DNA from: JAOZPE01 sp964601275 | GTDB lineage: Bacteria; Krumholzibacteriota; Krumholzibacteriia; JAJRXK01 | Length of the DNA stretch: 64,000 nucleotides | Assembly: GCA_964601275.1 (NCBI GenBank) | Contig: CAZRMV010000007.1 | Location: 124,001-188,000 of the forward strand | Reading direction: 5' to 3' | In this document: one piece after another, positions 35,591 to 44,511 of the stretch | Layout of the letters: each line of letters begins with the position of its first letter | How positions within the stretch are numbered: position 1 is the stretch's first letter | Notes under the pieces: model-generated | Databases searched by the model: none | Seen by the model: only the letters and a program-made list of their open reading frames with translations | What the model was told of the DNA's origin: nothing | Program-made: the position numbers and the translations under genes

Positions 35591-37255
35591 TTGCCCGCAT
35601 CCCCGGTTTCCCCTTTGCAATCCCTTCTTGCCGCCTACGAAGAGGAGACCCACCACTTCCGGCCCGATGAGGCCCGGGACCTGGGCCTGGAAGACTATGA
35701 CGGCCTCCTGGCTCCGGTGGACGCCGAAGCGCGCCGCCATCGCCTTCTCTTCCTGCGGGACACCCTCGCCACCCTGGGGGACCACCCGGCCGGTCTGGAG
35801 GCCCGGCTCTTCCACCATGCACTGCGCAGCGAGATCTGGCGACTGGAGGTCGAACGGCGTTACGAACGGGATCCGCTCTTCGGCCTCCTCCTGATCGATC
35901 CCAGCTCCTACCTGCGCCGCGAGGAGCGACCCTGGGAGCGGCGCCGGCAGGCCCTCCTGGCCCACCTGAGGGCCCTCCCCGTCCTGCTGCGGGAGCTCCG
36001 GGACCAGCTCGATCCCGAGCTGCCCGCTCCGGTCCTGGAGACCGCGATCGAGGCCTGGCGGGGATTCCACCGTTTCCTCCGGGAGGATCTGCCCCGCGAG
36101 CTGGTCCGGAGATCCCCCGGTCGATCCCTCCGCGCTCGCGACGGCGGGAAGGGTCTTCCCGCCGAGGATCTCGAGCTCATCGCCGCCGCGGCCCGGGTGG
36201 TCAAGGCCCACCGCATCTTCCTGGAGACCGAGCGTCTGCCCCACGCCACCGCGGAATTCGCGTTGGGGCGGGAAGGCTTCGAGGGAATGCTGCGGGAGGG
36301 GGAAGGGTTGCCCCTGGAGATCGCCGAGGTGGTGGCGGCGGGAGAGAAGGACCTGCGCCACAACCGCCGCGTCTTCCAGGAGCTGTGTGGGCGGATCGTG
36401 CCCGGCGTTGCCCCCCAGCGGGCGATGAAGGAGCTGGCCCGCCGATCCCATCCCGGGGAGGACCCTTTGGACCTGGCCCGCCGCACGATGGAAGAACTGT
36501 GGTGCTTCGTCGAAGAGCGCGGCCTGGTGACCCTTCCCTCCGCGGATCTTCCCGGGGTGGAAACGATGCCCCGGTGGATGCGCTGGGCGGTGGCGGCCCT
36601 GGAGGCCCCGGGCCCCTTCGCGAGCCGGACCACCTCCGCCCGCTACTACATCACTCCCGTCGATGCGGAGGGAATGTCCTCACTGTTCCAGGAGCAGGGC
36701 ACCCCGTTGCATCCGTCCTACCTCCAGGTGGTCACCGGTCATGAGGTGATCCCCGGCCACCACCTGCACGCTCTCCACCTCCGGAGGGTCGAGAGTCGAG
36801 CGCAGCGCCTGTTCTCCACCACCTACCACTTCTGGGAAGGATGGGCCCACTATTCCGAGGAACTGTTGGCCGAAGAAGGCTTCGACGATCCCGTTTTCCT
36901 CTTGATGCAGCGCAAGGCCGCGCTCGAGAGGGATGCCCGCCTGCTGTGCAGCGTCGGCCTGCACGTGGAGGGATGGAGCCTCGACGAAGCCACTTCGTTC
37001 ATCGCCGACCGCGCGCTCCTCGACCCGGCCACCGCCCGCCGGGAGGCGGTGCGGGGAACCTTCGATCCGCAATACCTGGGCTACACCCTGGGAAAACTGC
37101 TCCTGCGTTCCCTGCGCGAGGAAATGCGCCGGTTCCACGGAAGCCGTTTCGACCTGTGCGATTTCCATGACCGGATCCTGTCCGCGGGAGCGCCGCCGAT
37201 CTCGCTGCTGCGGGAGGAGGTCTTTGGACTGAGGGGACGCCGTCTACTTCTTTGA
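35591..37255 (+). CDS. DUF885 family metallopeptidase-like protein
   Basis: A 554-residue cytosolic-type protein starting with TTG at 35591, supported by AGGAGGA seven bases ahead. Conserved DUF885 blocks are SARYYITPVDAEG, VVTGHEVIPGHHLHALHLR (HExxPGHH zinc motif), FWEGWAHYSEELLAEEGF (the downstream glutamate) and GTFDPQYLGYTLGKLLLRSL. Members are presumed zinc peptidases related to M32/M3 folds. No signal peptide is visible, unlike many secreted relatives. It overlaps the end of the convergent AlkP gene by 12 bases. Confidence 0.88.
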   Translation: MPASPVSPLQSLLAAYEEETHHFRPDEARDLGLEDYDGLLAPVDAEARRHRLLFLRDTLATLGDHPAGLEARLFHHALRSEIWRLEVERRYERDPLFGLLLIDPSSYLRREERPWERRRQALLAHLRALPVLLRELRDQLDPELPAPVLETAIEAWRGFHRFLREDLPRELVRRSPGRSLRARDGGKGLPAEDLELIAAAARVVKAHRIFLETERLPHATAEFALGREGFEGMLREGEGLPLEIAEVVAAGEKDLRHNRRVFQELCGRIVPGVAPQRAMKELARRSHPGEDPLDLARRTMEELWCFVEERGLVTLPSADLPGVETMPRWMRWAVAALEAPGPFASRTTSARYYITPVDAEGMSSLFQEQGTPLHPSYLQVVTGHEVIPGHHLHALHLRRVESRAQRLFSTTYHFWEGWAHYSEELLAEEGFDDPVFLLMQRKAALERDARLLCSVGLHVEGWSLDEATSFIADRALLDPATARREAVRGTFDPQYLGYTLGKLLLRSLREEMRRFHGSRFDLCDFHDRILSAGAPPISLLREEVFGLRGRRLLL

Positions 37256-38545
37256 GAGCGGCTCGAAGCGATTCGCGCGGTCCCACCGGGCCTCGTAGCT
37301 CGTCGTCTGGTGGGAGATGTGGCGCCGGGCGAACTCCTTGGTGAACGCCCCGCTGAGGCAACGCCCCGAGAGATCCTCGCCGATGCCTTCGCCGAAGAGG
37401 GTCAACAGGGTCGGCGTCAGGTCGAAGACCGTCGCGGTGGCGATCCGCTTCCCTTGCTGGATCCCGTGACCGTAGAGGATGATGAGCCCTTCCGGCTTGG
37501 CTTCCGGGTGCGGGCTGCGCACTCCCTTCGAATCTCCATGGTAGACGGTTCCATACCCCCTCTCGCTGACCACGATCAGGGTGGCTCCGTCCTCCAGCGA
37601 ATCGATGATCTCTCCCAGCCGCTGGTCGACCCACCGGTAGGTCTCGTCGACGGCGTCTCCGTAACGGCGCACCTCGTCGTCGTCGACCGGGTAGATCTCG
37701 GGTTCGAGGTAGCGCCAGTAGGCCGAGGACACCACCGCGGGAAGTTCGATGAGACAAGCGCTCACGTCGGGATGGTATTGCGCTCTCAGGTACTGGAGCA
37801 CCTTCAGGTAGCTGAGATCGGCCTGGTGGGTGAAGACGAAATCCCGCAGGGGGTTCTCGTGGTGGAAGATCGATCCCAGGGGTTCGTCGTAGGCGCGGGA
37901 GAAATCGCGCTCGTTGAGAACGAAGAAGCGCGAGAGTTCCTCCCGGGTGATCGAATCGGGGTCGAGGATGAGGTTTCCGATCTCGTCCTGCAGGAGATCG
38001 GGGAAGGTCTGCCGCTGGTGCGGCTTGGGATGATAGGTGACCTCGCTCGTCTGCGTCCAACGGGTGGCGGTCACCGCGTTGCTGACGATGTGGCCCCGCA
38101 CCATTTCCGCCGGCCAGCTCGTCGGCATTCCCACCACCGCGACCGGGTGCTGTGTCGACGACAGCATCTGCCACACGCTCATGGAATTGCGAAGTGTGCT
38201 GCGGCACGGATAGATCAGTCCGTTGGACAGGGTTTCCAGGTCCGAGAAGACCCGGTGCCAGCGGGGATCCTTGCCCGTCTGCAGGTCGGCCCACAGTGAG
38301 GTCGTGCTCATCGGGTCGATTGCCCGCAACGGTCCCCAGCTTCCCCGAGAGGTGATCCGGCGGAAGTGGGGAAGCTCTCCGCGGTCCATCATTTCTTGCA
38401 GGTGGGTGGGATCGAGGACCGACACCCCCAGGACGATCACCTCGGAGGGATCGGCCTCGGGGGGCACCTTCTCGCCTCCTCCGCAGGAGACGAGAAACAA
38501 GAGAAGGCTGGACGCCAGCAACCAGAGGGTGAAACTACGGGACAT
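37244..38545 (-). CDS. alkaline-phosphatase-superfamily lipoprotein
   Basis: A 433-residue protein from the ATG at 38545. LWLLASSLLLFLVSCGGGEK is a lipoprotein signal. The enzyme part resembles type I phosphodiesterase/nucleotide pyrophosphatase proteins: VIVLGVSVLDPTHLQEMMDR (first metal strand), AIDPMSTTSLWADLQTGKDP (threonine nucleophile), ETYRWVDQRLGEIIDSLEDG, TLIVVSERGYG (second metal strand) and LIILYGHGIQQG. In classical members the first strand has a metal aspartate; here VSVLDP may provide it. It is anchored in the envelope; the substrate is unknown. Confidence 0.78.
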   Translation of the reverse strand: MSRSFTLWLLASSLLLFLVSCGGGEKVPPEADPSEVIVLGVSVLDPTHLQEMMDRGELPHFRRITSRGSWGPLRAIDPMSTTSLWADLQTGKDPRWHRVFSDLETLSNGLIYPCRSTLRNSMSVWQMLSSTQHPVAVVGMPTSWPAEMVRGHIVSNAVTATRWTQTSEVTYHPKPHQRQTFPDLLQDEIGNLILDPDSITREELSRFFVLNERDFSRAYDEPLGSIFHHENPLRDFVFTHQADLSYLKVLQYLRAQYHPDVSACLIELPAVVSSAYWRYLEPEIYPVDDDEVRRYGDAVDETYRWVDQRLGEIIDSLEDGATLIVVSERGYGTVYHGDSKGVRSPHPEAKPEGLIILYGHGIQQGKRIATATVFDLTPTLLTLFGEGIGEDLSGRCLSGAFTKEFARRHISHQTTSYEARWDRANRFEPLSKK

Positions 38546-38775
38546 GATGGCTCCGGTGCGGTTCGGGGCGCCGGGATTGCGACGGCGGGAAGGCTCCCGT
38601 CGATGGGAACATACCCGGCTGGAAGATGTAGCAAAGGCACCGGACGAGGACAAGAGGCGCCGTGGATTCCGGGGGGGACCTTGCCGGGAGAGAGCATTTC
38701 CTGGCGCGCGGCGAGCTTCGCCTTTCCTTGTGGGGACCCCTCTGGATCCCTCGAGAATCCGACAGGAGAAAGACC

Positions 38776-39768
38776 GTGAGCGGAGACCTGGAAACCATGG
38801 AGCGACTGGGAGAGCTGCGAAAGGCCCTCTATCGCGAGATCGAGAAGACCATCGTGGGCCAGAGGGCGGTGATCGATGAATTGCTCATCACCCTGTTTGC
38901 CGGCGGTCACGTGTTGCTCGAAGGAGTTCCCGGTCTCGCCAAGACCCTGTTGATCAGCACGGTGGCCCAGGCCATGGATCTGAGATTCCGGCGCATCCAG
39001 TTCACTCCCGACCTGATGCCCAGCGATATCACCGGGAGCGAGGTTCTCGAAGAAGACCAGGTCAGCGGCCAGCGGATCTTCCGTTTCGTCGAAGGGCCCA
39101 TCTTCGCCAACATCGTCCTGGCCGACGAGATCAACCGGACTCCTCCCAAGACCCAGTCGGCCCTCCTGCAGGCCATGCAGGAGCGGGAGGTGACCGCGGC
39201 GGGACGCACCCATCCCCTGCAGCCGCCGTTTTTCGTCCTGGCTACGCAGAACCCCATCGAACAGGAAGGAACCTATCCCCTTCCCGAAGCCCAGCTCGAC
39301 CGCTTCATGCTGAACATCAAGATCGGCTACCCCTCCCTCCAGGAGGAGATGCAGGTGGTGGCCCGTACCACCGGACTCGCCGGCGAGAAGGTGTCCACCG
39401 TGGTCCACGGCGAGGAGATCCTCCGGTATCAACAGTTGGTCCGCAGCGTTCCGGTGGCCGACAACCTGGTGGAATACGCGGTGCGGCTCACGCGGCTCAC
39501 CCGGCCCGAAGGCGGCGACGGACATCCGAAGGCCCGTGAGTATCTTTCCTGGGGGGCCGGTCCACGCGCCGCGCAATTCCTCATTCTCGGGGCCAAGGCC
39601 CGGGCCGCCCTCGATGGACGTCCCACTCCGAGTCTCGACGACGTGCGCTCGATCGCCGCGCCGGTTCTCCGGCACCGCTTGGTCACCAATTTCCATGCCG
39701 AGGCCGAGGGCCTCAGCCGTGACGAACTCATCGCGGAATTCGTCCGCGCGACGCCGTCGGACATCTAG
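38776..39768 (+). CDS. MoxR-type AAA+ ATPase
   Basis: A 330-residue AAA+ ATPase from a GTG at 38776 with AGGAGA just ahead. Walker A is HVLLEGVPGLAKTLL, Walker B ANIVLADEINRTPPKTQSAL, sensor LATQNPIEQEGTYPLPEAQL. MoxR proteins act as chaperones that help load cofactors or assemble complexes together with VWA-domain partners. Two such partners (DUF58 and BatA-like) follow directly, the standard MoxR/Bat operon. The 25-base gap to the next gene supports a shared transcript. Confidence 0.94.
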   Translation: MSGDLETMERLGELRKALYREIEKTIVGQRAVIDELLITLFAGGHVLLEGVPGLAKTLLISTVAQAMDLRFRRIQFTPDLMPSDITGSEVLEEDQVSGQRIFRFVEGPIFANIVLADEINRTPPKTQSALLQAMQEREVTAAGRTHPLQPPFFVLATQNPIEQEGTYPLPEAQLDRFMLNIKIGYPSLQEEMQVVARTTGLAGEKVSTVVHGEEILRYQQLVRSVPVADNLVEYAVRLTRLTRPEGGDGHPKAREYLSWGAGPRAAQFLILGAKARAALDGRPTPSLDDVRSIAAPVLRHRLVTNFHAEAEGLSRDELIAEFVRATPSDI

Positions 39769-39792
39769 CGCTCCACCGGAAGAAGTTCCACC

Positions 39793-40698
39793 GTGGCAGT
39801 CCGCGAAGCAGCCCTCCTCGACCCCCGGTCGCTCTCGAAACTCTCGGGACTCGATCTGATCGCGCGCACCCTGGTCGAAGGGTTCCTGGTGGGATTGCAC
39901 CGCAGCCCCTACCACGGCTTCTCCGTCGAATTCGCCGAATACCGGCAGTACATTCCCGGTGAGAGCATCCAGAACATCGACTGGAGGGCGTACGCGAAGA
40001 CCGACCGGTATTGGGTGAAGGTCTTCCAGGAGGAGACCAATCTCCTGGCGCGTTTCTTCGTGGATGTCTCCGCGTCGATGGACACTCCTCCCACCAAGGG
40101 GCTCCCGAGCAAGCTGCGCTACGCCAAGATGCTCGCGGCGGGGCTTGGATACCTTCTCCTGAAACAAAAGGACGCGGTGGGCCTGGTGACCTTCGACGAG
40201 AAGCCGCTCGAGATCATCCCTCCGCGCAGCAGCCGCAGTCAGTTCATGCACCTTCTGGCAAGACTGGAACAGGCCCGGGCGGGACGGCGCACCCGGGTGG
40301 GAGAGGTTCTCGCGAAGCTGGCCGACCGGATGTGGCGCCGGGGCCTGGTGGTGGTCATCAGCGATCTCATCGACGATCCCGAGTCCGTTCTTCGCGGACT
40401 GAAGCATTTTCGCCACCGCCAACACGAAGTGCTGGTGTTCCACGTGCTCGACCCCCGTGAGATCGATCTGGGGTTTTCCCGCCAGGCCCGCTTCTATGAT
40501 CCCGAAGAGAAAGCACGCGAAGTGACCGCGCAACCGTGGCACCTGAGGGAAAGCTATGCGCAGCAGGTGCAAGAGTGGCGGAGGACCCTGGGAAGAGAGT
40601 GTGGGATGCACCAGATCGACTATGTTCCCTTGAGCACGCAAACACCGTTCGACGTGGCCTTGCTCGCCTACCTGGCCAAGCGATCCCGTCTGGGGTAG
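39793..40698 (+). CDS. DUF58 domain protein (VWA-like)
   Basis: A 301-residue protein with a GTG start at 39793. YHGFSVEFAEYRQYIPGESI followed by NIDWRAYAKTDRYWVKVFQE is the signature DUF58 block. LLARFFVDVSASMDTPPTKG is a MIDAS-like VWA motif (DxSxS), and RGLVVVISDLIDDPESVLRG is the matching second strand. No membrane helices are seen, so it is cytosolic. It works with the MoxR ATPase upstream and the BatA-like protein nine bases downstream. Confidence 0.93.
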   Translation: MAVREAALLDPRSLSKLSGLDLIARTLVEGFLVGLHRSPYHGFSVEFAEYRQYIPGESIQNIDWRAYAKTDRYWVKVFQEETNLLARFFVDVSASMDTPPTKGLPSKLRYAKMLAAGLGYLLLKQKDAVGLVTFDEKPLEIIPPRSSRSQFMHLLARLEQARAGRRTRVGEVLAKLADRMWRRGLVVVISDLIDDPESVLRGLKHFRHRQHEVLVFHVLDPREIDLGFSRQARFYDPEEKAREVTAQPWHLRESYAQQVQEWRRTLGRECGMHQIDYVPLSTQTPFDVALLAYLAKRSRLG

Positions 40699-40707
40699 GA
40701 GCGGTCC

Positions 40708-42831
40708 ATGCAGTTCCTCCATCCCGCCTTCCTCTTCGCCCTTCTGGCGACCGCCATTCCCATCGTCCTCCATTTCCTGCACCGCCGCCGGCTCGACCGC
40801 ATTCCCTTCGCGCCCATGCGCTTCCTCGTGACCACCCAGCAGAGGCAAAGCCGCCGACTGCACCTGCGGAGGCTGTTGCTGCTGGTGCTGAGGGTTGCGG
40901 CGATCGTGTCCATCGTGTTGGCCCTGGCGCGTCCCACCCTGACCGGCGGCCTGAACTGGCTCGCTCCGGAGGGGACCGCGGTCAGTGTCCTGCTGCTCGT
41001 GGATGACAGCGCCTCGATGAGAACCCAGAGCGGCGAGGGCATCCTCTTCGACGAGGCGAAGCGGGAGGCCGCCCGGATCGCGGGGACCTTGTCCGGCAAG
41101 GACGAACTGTGCATCGCCACCTTCAGCGACCACCTCCAACCCCTGTTGGAGGATTTCGTGTCCGCCCCCGGGTTGGTATTGGCCGCGCTCGAGGATCGGC
41201 GCTGCGGCTTCGGCGGAACCGACTACATCACCGCGTTGTCCGCGGCCCTGGATCTGATGGCGCGGGCCTCCAATCCGCGGAGGGAGATCCATCTCATCGG
41301 GGACCTGCAGGAGAGTGCGGTCGACTCCTTCTCCGCCGCGGTCCTCGCGCGTCGGATCCAGGGCGACCCCGATCTCCATCTCTTCCTGCGCCGCGTGGAA
41401 GCCGAGCCCTTCGCGAATCGGCAGATCGCGGATCTGCGCCTCCCGGCCACCTTGCTGCAACCGGGAGAGACGGCCGAACTGGGAGTCTCGGTGCGCCAGG
41501 ATGGGGATCGTCCCCTGACCACGCCCTTGTTCCTGGAGATCGATGGGGTGAAGGTCGGAGAAACCGAGCTCCATCTTCCGCCCCGGGGCGGGGTCGAGCA
41601 CACCTTTCCCGTCACCCTGCCCGAGGCCGCCGAACTCACCGGCGCGGTCCGGTTGCGTCCCGATCGCTACTCCCCCGACGACCAGTTCTGGTTCGTGATG
41701 GAGATTCCCGGAAGGGTCCCGGTGCTGGTGTTGAAGGGTTTGCCCCAGAGCGAACCACGGCGGGACCCCGTGCTCTTCCTCCAGGCCGCGCTCGATCCCA
41801 CCGGTCGAGGAAGCGGCGGGTTCTCCCTCACCGTCGAAGACGCGTCCCGCGTCTCGGGGGAGGACCTTCAGGGCAGTCGGGTGGTGGTGGGGGTCGATCC
41901 CTACGAGCTGGGCGCGGCCCGGGTGGCCGCGCTCGGTGACTACCTGCGCGAGGGAGGCGCCGTGCTCCTCTTCCTCGGGGATCCCCGCGAGCGCGCCTAC
42001 GCCAACGAGAAACTCCTTCCCCAGTGGACTTCCGTGCGTCTGGGACCGTTCCGTGGCGGTACCGGGGGCTTCGAGCATCTCGAGGTGGCGGCCACCGATC
42101 ACCCCGCCTTCGGTGGGTTCGCTCCCGAGGAGATCGCCACCTTGCAGGAAGCCCGATTGCGCGATTTCTACGTACTGGCAACCGAGGAAGGGCGCACCCT
42201 GCTGCGTTACCGCGGAGGGGGTGTGGCGGTCACCGAGCGGAAGGTCGGAAAGGGAAGGCTGGTGGTGTGCGGTTTCCATCCCTCGGCCGCCGCGGGGGAC
42301 CTGCCGTTTTCCCCGATGTTCCTGCCCCTGGTGCAACGCCTGGTCGCCTATCTTGTCACCGCCGCCGTCGGGGCGACCTCGCGCACGGTGGAGGTCGGCC
42401 AGCCCCTCTCGGTTCCCGCGCCAAAGACCCTGGGCCCGACGCAGGACCTGTGGTTGAAGGGCCCCCGGGGAGAAACCCTCCCGGTGGAGGTGGACGGCAG
42501 TTCCCTGCCGCCCCGATTGCGGACCGCCGCATCCCGAGGACCCGGCGTGTTCACCTTCCTCGTGGCGGGGACGCCCTGGGCCCACGTCGCGGTGAATGTC
42601 CCCGCCGCCGAATCCCGACGTCGCTTCCTCGATCCCTCGGAGCTGGAACGCGCCCTCCTGGGAGGGGAAAGCCTCTCGGTGCGGGAACTCGAAGGCGAAG
42701 ATGTGGAGAAAGCCCTGGCCACTGTGCGCCGGGGACGGCCTCTGCACCGCGGGTTCCTGCTCCTGGGCGGTCTCCTCCTGGTCGCCGAGGGGTTGCTGGG
42801 ACGCCGCATCTCGAGCCGGGAACGCGCTTGA
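40708..42831 (+). CDS. BatA-type membrane protein with VWA domain
   Basis: A 707-residue inner-membrane protein. The N-terminal BatA segment MQFLHPAFLFALLATAIPIV is followed by HFLHRRRLDRIPFAPMRFL and a second helix (LLLLVLRVAAIVSIVLALA). The VWA domain (about 85-230) has SVLLLVDDSASMRTQSGEG (MIDAS) and FGGTDYITALSAAL. The middle is beta-rich periplasmic sequence, then a glutamine-amidotransferase-like fold (RVAALGDYLREGGAVLLFLG), and a last helix near 682-700. It completes the MoxR-DUF58-Bat operon; Bat proteins have been linked to oxygen tolerance and envelope stress. The separate BatB/BatC/BatD genes usually next are absent here. Confidence 0.92.
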   Translation: MQFLHPAFLFALLATAIPIVLHFLHRRRLDRIPFAPMRFLVTTQQRQSRRLHLRRLLLLVLRVAAIVSIVLALARPTLTGGLNWLAPEGTAVSVLLLVDDSASMRTQSGEGILFDEAKREAARIAGTLSGKDELCIATFSDHLQPLLEDFVSAPGLVLAALEDRRCGFGGTDYITALSAALDLMARASNPRREIHLIGDLQESAVDSFSAAVLARRIQGDPDLHLFLRRVEAEPFANRQIADLRLPATLLQPGETAELGVSVRQDGDRPLTTPLFLEIDGVKVGETELHLPPRGGVEHTFPVTLPEAAELTGAVRLRPDRYSPDDQFWFVMEIPGRVPVLVLKGLPQSEPRRDPVLFLQAALDPTGRGSGGFSLTVEDASRVSGEDLQGSRVVVGVDPYELGAARVAALGDYLREGGAVLLFLGDPRERAYANEKLLPQWTSVRLGPFRGGTGGFEHLEVAATDHPAFGGFAPEEIATLQEARLRDFYVLATEEGRTLLRYRGGGVAVTERKVGKGRLVVCGFHPSAAAGDLPFSPMFLPLVQRLVAYLVTAAVGATSRTVEVGQPLSVPAPKTLGPTQDLWLKGPRGETLPVEVDGSSLPPRLRTAASRGPGVFTFLVAGTPWAHVAVNVPAAESRRRFLDPSELERALLGGESLSVRELEGEDVEKALATVRRGRPLHRGFLLLGGLLLVAEGLLGRRISSRERA

Positions 42832-42881
42832 GTCTTCCCTGATCTTTCGGGTGGTTCCAGCCGCTTCGCGGTGGGGTGGAC

Positions 42882-42910
42882 TTGCACCCCGGCGCGATCT
42901 GGGGTAGTCT
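42882..42910 (+). promoter_or_regulatory. candidate promoter of the exported protein pair
   Basis: TTGCAC (42882-42887), a 17-base spacer and TAGTCT (42905-42910). The spacer plus the start of the -10 (42889-42906) matches 17 of 18 bases at 18984-19001, ahead of the ECF sigma operon. The RNA leader would be about 170 bases. Confidence 0.45.
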
Positions 42911-43000
42911 CAGGCGGGCTCCTCAAGGCTTCGATTCGCGCTCCTGAAGAACCCGTCGTGCTATCGGTGTACCCGATTTCGTCCCGATTGCTGCGCCCGG

Positions 43001-43037
43001 GCCTTTGCGACCGCGTTGAAGAAGAACCCGCAAAGGC
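43001..43037 (+). repeat. 9-bp inverted repeat in leader RNA
   Basis: GCCTTTGCG (43001-43009) and CGCAAAGGC (43029-43037) are exact reverse complements with a 19-base loop, inside the leader between the candidate promoter and the gene at 43088. It could fold as an RNA hairpin or be a protein-binding operator. Confidence 0.55.
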
Positions 43038-43087
43038 TTGTACGACGCCCTCACGTACGAGCCGCGATCGAACCAACGGGAGGCAAC

Positions 43088-43768
43088 ATGCAATCCTTGC
43101 GAGTGATCCTCGCGGCCGTTCTCGTGCTGGCGGGGTTCATCCCCTTCGCACAGGCCCAAGGTGTCCAGATCGCCGACTACATTGGATATGCCTGGGAAAC
43201 GGGTGGGTTCCCGCCCAGTAATTCCGGGGATGTCCTGCACTTCGTCGGTGTCACCACGGCGTCCGATCCTCTTCTCGGGGTCGATCTCGCCCAGGAAGAG
43301 GCCACCTTCCATGTCTACGGTCTGGTCAGCCAGGGCCAGCTCACGGACAACCCCGCACCCGGCTGGACCACCGTCATCTACACGGGCGGTACCCTCGAGA
43401 TGTACCGGGATGCACAGATGAACGCTGACTACGGTATCAACCCCCCCAACGGAACCGCGCCGTCGACCTTCGTCGACGGGACGCTCCTGTTGAGGGGCAA
43501 TTTCACCAGCTTCTACGTTCGGATCGATCCCTCGGGAGCCGGCACCTTCGGAGGCAACGCCGATGGGGTCGCCGGTGAACTCATCACCACCTGCACCGGT
43601 TGCATCTATACCTGGGGCGGAAGCTTCACCCAGGCTTCGGGTGCGCAGATTCCCACCGGGTACGACATGCAGATGGACGGGGTGCTCGAGATCGATCCGG
43701 CCGTTCCCACCCAGAGCGAGAGCGCCTGGGGCGCCTTGAAGGCTTCCTACACCAGCAGCAATCGCTAA
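43088..43768 (+). CDS. exported protein of unknown function, paralog of the next gene
   Basis: A 226-residue secreted protein. The signal peptide ends near FIPFAQAQG. The mature part is small-residue rich and beta-like (ADYIGYAWETGGFPPSN, TGGTLEMYRDAQMNADYG) and includes one cysteine pair, TCTGC. The end, SAWGALKASY, is echoed in the following protein as PSFGDLKSGY. GGGAGG precedes the ATG at 43088. No known family. Few lysines and a neutral composition fit a secreted or surface protein. Confidence 0.65.
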   Translation: MQSLRVILAAVLVLAGFIPFAQAQGVQIADYIGYAWETGGFPPSNSGDVLHFVGVTTASDPLLGVDLAQEEATFHVYGLVSQGQLTDNPAPGWTTVIYTGGTLEMYRDAQMNADYGINPPNGTAPSTFVDGTLLLRGNFTSFYVRIDPSGAGTFGGNADGVAGELITTCTGCIYTWGGSFTQASGAQIPTGYDMQMDGVLEIDPAVPTQSESAWGALKASYTSSNR

Positions 43769-43780
43769 GAAGGAGACGAC

Positions 43781-44422
43781 ATGAAGAGAATGCTTCTCGG
43801 CCTCAGCTGCCTGCTGCTGATCGTGGCTCCCCAGCTCGCCGCGGCGCAGCCGCAGGCCTTCGACTTCCTCGGGCAAGCGATGATCCCGAGCATGGTCGGA
43901 GGATCCTTGTCCATGTACAGCACGGTCCAGGAAGGGTCGAGCACCGTGGTGCCGCCCATTCCTCTGGATTATGCCAACTACGACTACACCATCGTGGTGA
44001 CCCATCTGGTGCTCGATAGCGATGGGATGGTCCAGTACTACTCCAACGGCGCGATCGTCCTCTACGAGGACAACATGACCGTGGCCGACTACGCGAATCT
44101 TTCCACCTTCACCGATGGCACCGCCATCCTGGTGGGAACCATCAGCACCTTGACCCGCTCGGTGTCATCGCTTCCCATTCCACCCTTCACCACCACCATC
44201 AGCATCAACGGCACGGTGGATTGGACCGGGGGAACTCGATTGAGCGACATCGCCCCGGCGGATCAGCTCAACTGGAGCTTCCTCGCCGCGGGAAATGTCG
44301 ATCCCGTCGACGTGATGCCCGGGTTCGACGAGCAATGGGATGGAAAGGTCGAGCCGAAGGAACCGATCGTCGGAAACGACGATCCGAGCTTCGGAGATCT
44401 CAAGTCGGGGTACCAACGGTAG
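43781..44422 (+). CDS. exported protein of unknown function, paralog of the previous gene
   Basis: A 213-residue secreted protein starting 12 bases after the previous stop. The signal LLGLSCLLLIVAPQLAAAQ is followed by AFDFLGQAMIPSMVGGSLS, comparable with ADYIGYAWETGG in the first protein; YSNGAIVLYEDNMTVADYAN corresponds to its GTLEMYRDAQMNADYG, and both end with a W/F-G-x-LK-x-x-Y motif. The pair is probably an ancient duplication. It lacks cysteines in the mature region. Function is unknown; a hairpin follows the stop. Confidence 0.65.
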   Translation: MKRMLLGLSCLLLIVAPQLAAAQPQAFDFLGQAMIPSMVGGSLSMYSTVQEGSSTVVPPIPLDYANYDYTIVVTHLVLDSDGMVQYYSNGAIVLYEDNMTVADYANLSTFTDGTAILVGTISTLTRSVSSLPIPPFTTTISINGTVDWTGGTRLSDIAPADQLNWSFLAAGNVDPVDVMPGFDEQWDGKVEPKEPIVGNDDPSFGDLKSGYQR

Positions 44423-44466
44423 AGCGCTCCACCTCGAGTGCGAATCGAAGTGCCTGATGCATACGG

Positions 44467-44488
44467 GGCCGGCCCTGCGGGGTCGGTC
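44467..44488 (+). terminator. hairpin after the exported protein pair
   Basis: GGCCGGCCC (44467-44475) and GGGTCGGTC (44480-44488) pair over nine positions, two of them G-U, with a four-base loop. It lies 44 bases after the stop. It lacks a T run, so it may only slow or partly stop transcription. Confidence 0.45.
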
Positions 44489-44511
44489 CTCGTCCGTCGG
44501 GGAGTGACCGC

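Noticed and set aside
38437..42747. A 1436-codon open frame on the minus strand opposite moxR-DUF58-batA
   Set aside because: It is the mirror of three well-recognised genes in GC-rich DNA, where antisense frames stay open by codon bias; it shows no family motif.
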